A stretch of 64,000 bases of DNA from NCBI RefSeq assembly GCF_002878395.1, contig NC_061121.1, positions 50,624,766 to 50,688,765 of the forward strand, given 5' to 3'. The stretch is from Capsicum annuum (taxonomy: Eukaryota; Streptophyta; Magnoliopsida; Solanales; Solanaceae). Shown here one piece after another: positions 56,336-64,000 of the stretch (its first letter is position 1; every line of letters begins with the position of its first letter). A program made the translations under genes and the position numbers. Under the pieces are notes generated by a model. That model ran no database searches and had not been told where the DNA came from. It worked only from the letters and a program-made list of their open reading frames with translations.

Positions 56336-58484
56336 TGTAACACCCTGGATTTTGGTCCTTGAAAAATTTTGAGTTTTTGAACTCACTGCCCAACCTATGA
56401 CTCACATTACGAGTCATAAGATGTCCTTACGATCCATAATATCCAAATCATCATTTGACCAGTAAGTATGTTGATTTTATTGTCTTGATTACAACTAGAG
56501 GTAATGAGTCGTAAAGACTCATTATGAGTTGTGGTGTCCAAATCATTGTCTGACCAGTGTGTACCCTAAATGCTATTGTCCTAGTTATGACTAGGACCTT
56601 ACGTGTCATAGGGTCTCTTAACGAGTCATATGGTATGAATCGTAGTTCACCAAAGAGGGGTCCCTCAGCTACTGTCCACACTACGACTCGTGGTGATGAG
56701 TTGTAGCGTATCCTTATGAGTCATATAGTAATCTGTAGTCACTGGCGATAATTTTTCAGCTTTTAATGAAGGGTACTTTAGATATTTCCCTCTTTACCCA
56801 CTAAAACCCCACGTACATAAAACACCTTAGGGCTATTATTTACAACCCTTATCAATCATAAACACTCTCCTTACTCTCTCAAATTCCCCATTCAAAGAAC
56901 AAGCTAGGGTTACTCAAAGTTGGTCATCTAAGGGCTCAAGGGTTGATTTCCCTCCATAATTCTCTGTACTTTTAGGAATGTTACTCTTTCCCAAGTCTTA
57001 TTTTATCAAAAGCATGTGTTTATAATTGTACCGGTGTGATTTAATTGATGATTTTAAATGTAGGTTGAGGGTTATTGAACATTATTGAATTAAATGTTTT
57101 CCCATGGCTTTTATGAATCATGTATGGTTTGAATTGATGGTTTTGAACATGTGGGGTGCATGGGCATTGTGAATAAACTAGGGGATCATGGTTTCCCCTA
57201 ATTTCATCAATGTGGATAATTGAATTGGTATAACCCCAACACAATTTTGTGAAATTGGATTTAACTATGAGTATATTTGCATTGAACAATTTTTGGGAAC
57301 CATTGCATGATATAAAGAGGTTATTGAAACATAACGGTTTGATTTAATGAACAAATGGGGTCATGGAATTCCCCCACATTGATTTAATGAACAAAAGGGG
57401 TTGCTTTCCCCAAGGAAATGGAATTTTACTAGCATGATGATGTTACCTTACAAGTGTAGTTGGTATGACAAAACAAATAGTGAATGCCTTAAGGAATATT
57501 GTGGTTCAATTAAATGGGAATATGTGAAAAATGTTTAAATTAGGCTTAAAAAGGGTTGTGTGAAATGGTTGTGAAAGTGGAGTTCCCAAGAGACCAATAC
57601 TAGAAACCACGTTTGTCGGGAAGGGGAGGTCTAAAGGGCCTTGGGTTCGAGTCCTCTTGCTTATGACCGGGTGGTCTGAGTCCCCCTTGTTAACTGATTG
57701 GGTGTTCACGTCACCCTTGATATATGACTGAGTAGCTCGAGTCCCCTACGGTACATATGTACATATGATTATTTCTTTAGTTCGTGCGGCTACACGCATA
57801 GGGGACCTTTCAGTAGGGAAAGTTGAGCCCATATCGCTTGTGGGTCCCTTTTTATAGCGGTTGAGCTACATAGTTCCATGCTAATGTTTTAATGTTCATG
57901 CTAAGCCTTGATCCTTACCCTGGCATGTTATATTTATGTATATGTATATGCATATGATTGCGTCCAATGGATTTGGATGATTTTAAATTATTGATCATGG
58001 CATTATTTTATCCCTCCCCTGAGTTACGTGCTAGTTCTCAACCCGCTAACCATCTTCGTACGTTGTATTCCCACGTGATGCAGGAACCGAAGATACTTCT
58101 TCTCTTTCTGCGAAGTGGTCGAGTTTTTGGGTTATCAGCAAACAACTTGAAGTGGTGATCCTCTATATTCAGGAAGCCGTTACTTTTTGGTTTATCTTTT
58201 ATCATAGACTTTTCAGTGGACTTATTTTAGCTATCGTCGGGGGCATGTCCCGAAATTGGTTTGATTTGATTTTGTCATAAATTTTTTAAGGATTACAATG
58301 GAATAGGTATTGGTTGTTGATGTATCTTAGACTTCTTGATCTTACCTTTATCTATCTCTTGATATGTTCAGAATTCAGCCATTTTTAGTGTATTGTGTTC
58401 TGTGCGACTAGGCAAAGAGGGTGGTCTTCGGTCCATGACAGACTTGGGATGCCCGTCTCAGCCAGCCTGATTCGGTTCATGACA
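56336..58484 (+). repeat. 3' LTR of gypsy A (2149 bp)
   Basis: TGTAACACCCTGG...TCATGACA. It is uninterrupted and so reveals the original sequence around the B insertion point (GGTACATATGTACATATG at 57750-57767). It is followed by ATGAC and then by gag of element C. Confidence 0.93.
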
Positions 58485-58593
58485 ATGACCGCATTCCTCA
58501 ATCCACTATATATCCACAAAACCGAAATCCCATTCGACCACTCCAACTCAATTTAACAAAACACAATAAGACAAATCTCAAACCGAAGACCCT
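58485..58593 (+). pseudogene. Gypsy C gag, middle fragment
   Basis: About 109 bp between the LTR of A and solo LTR D. Reading MTAFLNPLYIHKTEIPFDHS, a proline-rich linker that continues at 61766. It is assigned to gag C by position and by the joined target duplications. Confidence 0.6.
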
Positions 58594-61500
58594 TGCAATA
58601 CCCCAAAAAATCCAAACCAATATTAGCTCCATTTTTCAATCTCATGCATAGTACATCATAATTATTTTATAGTTTTATGAGTAAGATATAGGTATATTAA
58701 GGCTTCAAATAACTCCCAGCTATCAGACGAATCAAAACATTCCTTACCGATTGAATTCTTGGAAAGGATATTTCTATAGTCAACTTCAAATGAAAATATC
58801 TATTGTTGTACTACGAATTTTTGAGCTCATGACCCACCAAAATATAGATAATTGAATTATATTTCCAACGATACCAATTTTACGCAAATCCGATATCGGA
58901 GCAAAACGTTATACCCATTTTACTCCAGCATGTCAGCCTGGAAACTGAGTGACGACCTGTCTAACGGCTTATGACATTTCTGATAACCTGTCTGACAGCT
59001 TATCACATTTCTGATGACTTATCAGCCATGTCGTCAAGCTTAAACAGCAACCCATCAATTCCAGCTCCTAGGTGACAACCTGGGCAGACGGGCTATCACA
59101 TATCTGATGGCTTATCAGCCTTGGTCGTCAGCTGATAATTTCAGCAACTGGGAAGTAATTTCCTAGGGGTATTTTGGTCTTTTTCCCTCGCCCTAAACCT
59201 TACCCCCACGACATAAAACACCAAAAATACGTATTTAGCTATTGGTATTTAGTTTCAAAAGCTCTTAACCCCCTTTGTTCCCAAGAACAAACTTAGGGTT
59301 TCTTCTCAATTAACTTCAAGACCCCATCACACTCTCCACAAGATATTCAAGAATTAAGATTCCCAATCCAAAACATTCAAGAAAGGTCAATTTTCTTTCA
59401 AGATTCTATCCCTAAGGTATGCATAGTGTTCATTCATGGACTCCTTTCGTCCATGAAGCCCAAGAATCCCTTTTCTAAATTCAAGTTTATGGATTTCTTT
59501 ATGAATTTCATGCTGGGTTTGTTTTGCTTATGATAAGAATGATCAATTGAACTCAAATCCATGTTAGGTAATAATTTCCATCTGGGTTTAATTATTATAG
59601 CTATAGATTAATGCAACCTTATGACTAAACCCTTGAATGATGAAATTAGAGATGAATCATGATGTTTGTTTATTGTATAATGTTGTCTACATGTACTATG
59701 CCTACAATATGTATGATTAAATGCCTAGATGAAGGAAACGTGCCTAACTAGCATTATATCATGAAATCCCCATGTATGTACAAGCTTATTCATATCACAT
59801 GTTTGATGAAGTGCTTCAATATATGAATTATGAATTGTGTTGATTGGTCATGTGTTCAAGTAAGCCATGCTATGCCAGTTTCTTTCCATCGAGTCCTAGG
59901 ATTACTTGTACCCGACAATTTAGTTGTGTGCCTAGAGCCATGTCATGTTTTCACGATACTCTCAGTCAAGCCATGATCCATAGAACTCAGTCTGTCATGT
60001 GACTCAGGAAATCTCAGAAATCTTAGTAATCTCAGTAGTTTAGCAATCTCTGTGATTCAATATTCCCAGTATTTCTCAGTAACTACAGTACTCTCAGTCA
60101 GTCCACAGAACTCAATATATTTTGCCAGTCAATGGAACTCAGTAAACTCAGTTTAGCTCCGCTAAATAATACCACTAGTATCAGTTCAGTTCAGTTAATC
60201 AGTTCATCTCAGTTAATCAGTTCAGAGTCTTTTAGATGGGAGTAGGATTCAGCACCGAGCAAGCCTAGGGATGGGGACTCACCCACTAGAGAGGAATGAG
60301 ATCCCCAGAAGTAATCCCTAAGATCCAAAACTACGTAGCCAGTGTAGGTACGAGATATCACCCATTAGATAGGACTAACATACTCAAGGATCACCCGTTA
60401 GCACATTCAAATATATAGGACTGATCCCAGGGGTCACCGGCTAGATTAGGACTGACTCCACTGCAGTTGTCTTTACCAGTAGCGCGGTACTGACACCCTT
60501 CCAAGTGGGGTTACGGGTTGGACCCCAGACTAGCTAGAAAGGGACATGTCTGTTAGATGAATACATCCCACAATTTCAGTTATAGATTCAAGACTGTCAG
60601 ATACAGTCAATCCCTATCATTATCAATAGACTCTGGGATCACCCACTAGATAGGACTGACCTCAACTATGGTTAATCAGCATCAGTATAATCAGATTTAG
60701 AGATTACCCGCTAGGTAAAACTAATCTCAGACTAAGTCAAATCATCTTTATTATCATTATACTCAAAGAGCTCACGCTAGATAGGACTGATCTCAGATAC
60801 AGTTACTCCATACAGAACGAAACTCAAATAGTTCCATCAGAACTTAGACTGTCAGATACAATCGCTCAGTATCAGTTACATCGGTTATGCCGATCATCAC
60901 AGTCATATTAGTTATATTAGTCATCATAACTTATGTTATCAGTATTTAATTTTAGGACTGTTAGACACAGTAAATTAGACCAATTCTTCATAATTCAAAC
61001 TGTCAAAAATAGTCATTCATCTATTCAGTAATGTAGTATCAGTTCCTCACTTAGTAGTGACTTACATATAAATATCAGTAAACTCAGTCATTCAGTATCT
61101 TAGTATCAGTACACTCATGTTGTCAGCATTCAGACTCAGTAGTCAGTATCACCACGAGTTTTATTATAATTACTTATACAGGTATGTATTCTCACATTCA
61201 TATGAGTAAGCATTGTTCATGCATATAAAACCTTTGCATTTATCCTACCTCACTCGTATACTCAGTACATTCAGTCGTACTGACACATTCGTGCTATGGT
61301 GTTTATTTTACACCATAGGTTCAGAGGCACGAGTTCCAGAGCAGCAGTAGCATTGCAGCTTTCAGCAGTCAGATTTAGCATTGAGTTCTCATTCTTCGAG
61401 GACATAATTACTACTTTATTACTTCAGTATTTCAGTTTGTCTTTCAGTAGTTGGGAGTTAGTTGGAGACATGTTCCTTCCACTCCCCACTTCAGACAGGT

Positions 61501-61765
61501 AGAGGCTTCCAGACTAGATTACAGGCTAGATTCAGACTTCAGTATTTTGGTTTTGTTTTGGTATTGTGATACCACTTTATTCAGACATTGTTATTATTCA
61601 GATTATGTTTATTATTGAACTTTATGGCCTTTCAGTTCATGTTTCCATATTTATATACATATATTATGCAGTGTAGAGGTCCAGCTATTAGTCATAGGTT
61701 AGCTTGTGGTCCTTAGAGGTCTGAGTACCGTGTAGCATTTCGATTCAGAAAATTGAGGCGTTACA
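58594..61765 (+). mobile_element. Solo LTR D, Tekay-like, 3172 bp
   Basis: Head TGCAATACCCC (from TGTAATACCCC), end GAGGCGTTACA. Flanks ACCCT (58589-58593) and ACCCC (61766-61770) form a 5-bp target duplication with one change. There is no gag, pol or second LTR, so the internal part was removed by LTR-LTR recombination. Inside: an early region with GACGACCTGTC/GACAGCTTATCAC words (58950-59130), a splice-donor-like CTAAG/GTATGC at about 59414, and a long stretch (59990-61180) dominated by CTCAGT/CAGTATCAG words. No coding potential. Confidence 0.87.
59990..61180 (+). repeat. Degenerate CTCAGT/TATCAG-rich tract in LTR D
   Basis: Irregular repeats of CTCAGT, CAGTATCAG and TCAGTTCAGTTAATCAG, plus ACCCACTAGATAGGACTGA-like blocks that recur at about 60360, 60645 and 60772. 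Cryptically simple sequence of a kind known in long LTRs. Confidence 0.7.
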
Positions 61766-63120
61766 ACCCCAACCTCCACTAAACTAAATTCCCCCATTCC
61801 AAGTACTTTTTAATGAAAACCAACCCATGCAATTAGAAGAGGAAAAGATGGATGAACAATAAAAAGCGTTTGGAGCATTCGATGAAGACGATATGTTGGT
61901 AGGTGAAATGAGAGATAAACTAATGGATTGAAGAGGTTATCAAGGTCAAGGAAAAAGATTTGGCCAGGTTCCTAATGATAGAGGAAACTTGGTAAACCAA
62001 CCCCAAGGCCATGATCAATGAAACCAACATAGTGGTAATGAAAGAGAAAAGTTGGGAAACCGACCCCAAAGTTATGATCCAGGAAACCAACAAGGAAATA
62101 GGGATTGAGATATGGGTATCAATTTAATTAAGGTTAGTATTTTGACTTTCAAAGGCAAGAGTAACCCCAAATCTTAACTCATATGGGAATCTTCTTATGC
62201 AAGGACCTTTCAAGTCAATGATATCACCGATAAGAAGAAGAATTGCTATATCATAGCCCACATTGAAAGTTATGCCAATACGTTGTGGGATTATGCCAAG
62301 AGATTTAGAAATCGTTAAATGATTGACAACCACCCCATAGAATGCATTGAAGGGACTCATGAGACAAAGGTATGTGTCTACGAGTAGACATGAGTTACTT
62401 GCCAAGTTATACAACTTGAGGCAAATAAGAAAGAATTTCTTGGCCTATTATGATGAATTCCAACAATTGATCTTGAAGCTCGAGTATCATGAGAACATGA
62501 ACCATGACATCACATGCTTTAAGGTTGGGTTGAACAGAGAAATATCCTTATGTATGACTATCCACAAGTTTGAAACCATAGAAGAAATCTTCCAAGCGGC
62601 CTTGGAAATTGAAAGAGATTCAAAGAGAGGGAAACTTACAAACCAAAGGGATACTCATCTACCAACACTTAGAGTAAGAATAAAAAGGTAGCTCAATCAT
62701 CATCGATATGTAACAAGAACAAGGACTACAACTCTATGACAAGAAGCCTATATAGAAGACCACTCCAAAGTACTCGCCAAAGAATCCAGGTAACAAATAT
62801 CCTATCTCAATCCTAATGGTTTTCAATGCTTTAAATGACAGGGGTGGGGACATAAAGCAAGTGAATTTCCTAATCGAAGAAATGTGATCCTTAGAGAAAG
62901 AAAGTTGTACTACCTTAGAAAAGAGGAGGTATTGGAATATGAGAATGATAAAAAAGCCCAAGAAGGAGAGGGATCCGAAGAAGGTGAGCAAGAAGGGGAA
63001 GATAATAAAGATCCTTAGCCTCAAGATAGAGATTTTGAGGTTCCTAACTTTATTGTGAGGCGTACAATAATTAGTAAGGCAATATATGATCCTAGTCAAA
63101 GGGAAAAAATCTATACCATA
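61766..63120 (+). pseudogene. Gypsy C gag, capsid and zinc-knuckle part
   Basis: Continues the gag of element C. It has a glycine/glutamine-rich linker (about 61930-62110), then the capsid block NLIKVSILTFKGKSNPK at about 62120-62172. Frame 62347-62691 gives the rest (LAKLYNLRQIRKNFLAYYDE, CFKVGLNREISLCMTIHKFE, AALEIERDSKRGKL). The zinc knuckle at 62827-62866 is QCF-K-stop-QGWGHKASEF, where two of three cysteines are lost. Acidic tail at 62930-63020. Ty3/gypsy by the IPxFKGK-like capsid motif. The sequence is cut at about 63120 by a MITE, so protease and pol are outside the window. Confidence 0.8.
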
Positions 63121-63139
63121 CTAAGGGATCATTTGTTTG

Positions 63140-63190
63140 CACTTAATGGAGGTCTAAATCTGAATGGTTCAGACTTTAGACCATTAAGTG
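63140..63190. repeat. Subterminal hairpin of the hAT-like element
   Basis: CACTTAATGG at 63140-63149 pairs with CCATTAAGTG at 63181-63190; inside, GGTCTAAA pairs with TTTAGACC and CTGAA with TTCAG. An almost perfect foldback of about 50 bases. Confidence 0.85.
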
Positions 63191-63289
63191 AATTTGTTTT
63201 TTATTAAGATTTTAGCTCTTAATAGGTCTGAATAGGTCTTAATCATTCAGATCTAGAATCAAGTCTTAATATGTCTGAAGAGGTAGTCC

Positions 63290-64000
63290 GGTGTTGGATA
63301 ATATTCACCGTCACTCTATTCATAATCATCAGTCACCACCACTAAGTACCTCTGTCACCGCCACCATGGTCAACCACCATCCACCACACCAACTACCTCT
63401 ACCATCATAACCACCATCGATAACAAATATCTCTATCAACCACTATTTTCAATCATTACCACACCTACTATCTCTATTATTTTTTATTATATTCACCATC
63501 AACAGCACTACCATAATTAACCACTACCGGTCAATTCCTACTATCGACCAACTCATCTTTAACAACTAGCATCACTGTTAACTGCCACTAATACATCACA
63601 ATCTCCATACATTCTTCGACTGCCACCACCATTAAAACTAGTAATGCCACCTCTACCATCACCTCAACCACTACCATTGCTAGGATTTATCTCTACTAAC
63701 AACCATCTCCACCATCACAACTAACAACATCTCCAACTAGCACCAACACATTGTCAATCATCATGCTTTCATTTTTCAGCCATCACAATCAACAACTCCA
63801 ACTGCTAACATCAAGCAACATCATATCACAACTACCACCACCAATATCAACCATCGCTATCATAACAGTTACTACAATATCAACCATCACAACTATCACT
63901 ACCAACATTACTGGTCAGTAACATCAATCATTGTCACCGCAATAACCATTATAAACCATCTCTACTATCACTAACAAACATAAATATTTCTTTCAATCAA
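63290..64000 (+). repeat. Degenerate CAC/ACC/ATC trinucleotide tract
   Basis: More than 700 bp dominated by CACC, ACCACC, CCATC and AACTACC words with no fixed period, continuing past the window end. No coding frame of note despite the triplet bias; this is cryptic simple sequence, not a gene. Confidence 0.85.

Larger units (their letters stand above)
40613..58484 (+). mobile_element. Ty3/gypsy element A (Del/Tekay), contains element B
   Basis: 5' LTR in two pieces (40613-42039 and 50591-51310; 1427 + 720 = 2147 bp), primer site, gag, pol, polypurine tract and 3' LTR (56336-58484, 2149 bp). The equal LTR lengths show that the two pieces belong together. Target duplication: ATGAC at 58485-58489, and ATAAT at 40608-40612, which differs by one G-to-A and one C-to-T change. 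It lies in the gag of element C. Element B (42040-50585) is inserted in its 5' LTR. Confidence 0.9.
63121..64000. mobile_element. hAT-like MITE, left part (runs off the window)
   Basis: At 63123 the gag sequence gives way to AAGGGATCATTTGTTTGCAC, a head like that of solanaceous hAT-type non-autonomous elements, with TTAATAGGTCTGAA/TTCAGACC words following. The rest is a long CAC/ACC/ACA-rich stretch. The other end, and thus the 8-bp duplication that would prove hAT membership, is not in the window. Confidence 0.5.

Noticed and set aside
63290..64000. CRISPR-like or satellite array
   Set aside because: There is no fixed unit length or spacers; it is degenerate trinucleotide sequence in a plant genome.
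1..64000. tRNA, rRNA, microRNA or intact host protein gene
   Set aside because: None could be supported. All recognisable coding sequence belongs to transposable elements and is broken.

Overview
The window is nuclear DNA of a flowering plant, most likely a member of the Solanaceae (pepper, tomato or potato group). It is AT-rich, has no recognisable host gene, and consists almost entirely of nested plant transposable elements. The family guess rests on long Ty3/gypsy LTRs of the Del/Tekay (chromovirus) type starting TGTAACACC, an RTE LINE ending in TTG repeats, and MITE tails of kinds I know from Solanaceae; no search was run. The sequence shows old repeat-rich, probably methylated heterochromatin: coding remnants carry many stop codons and frameshifts, and several losses of key codons are C-to-T or G-to-A.

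Left block, 1 to about 29.44 kb. The host layer is a decayed L1-type LINE on the + strand, visible at 16319-16457 and 27510-29441. Its left part is interrupted by a long minus-strand LTR (F, 14427-16318). F is itself interrupted by a minus-strand Del/Tekay gypsy element (E, 5979-14426). E's distal LTR is cut by a CACTA (En/Spm) DNA transposon whose right terminus is at 5978 and whose body runs off the left edge. That CACTA piece holds palindromic subterminal repeats, a non-coding spliced leader, a 75-bp tandem array of about 30 units inside a putative intron, and an RTE LINE fragment. At 16457/27510 the same L1 is interrupted by an 11-kb Ty1/copia array (H) with the layout LTR-internal-LTR-internal-LTR, flanked by a near-perfect 5-bp target duplication.

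Middle, 29.44-31.8 kb. A 1.24-kb element with long terminal inverted repeats and a perfect 10-bp target duplication (Mutator-like, non-autonomous) is followed by old RTE/SINE-like tails.

Right block, 31.8-64 kb. A Stowaway-like MITE is split by a complete Tork-type copia element (I, 31832-36623, perfect TSD) and by a copia remnant (G, from about 36762). G is cut by a gypsy element (C: LTR, leader and gag from about 38392). The gag of C is split by a full-length Del/Tekay element (A, 40613-58484), whose 5' LTR is split by another Del/Tekay element (B, 42040-50585, perfect TSD). C's gag is also split by a 3.17-kb solo LTR (D, 58594-61765) and ends at a hAT-like MITE with a long CAC/ACC-rich interior (63.1-64 kb).

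No gene here looks able to make a functional protein. What is readable is the order of insertions: L1 before F before E before CACTA, L1 before H, and MITE before G before C before A before B, with I and D as separate insertions.
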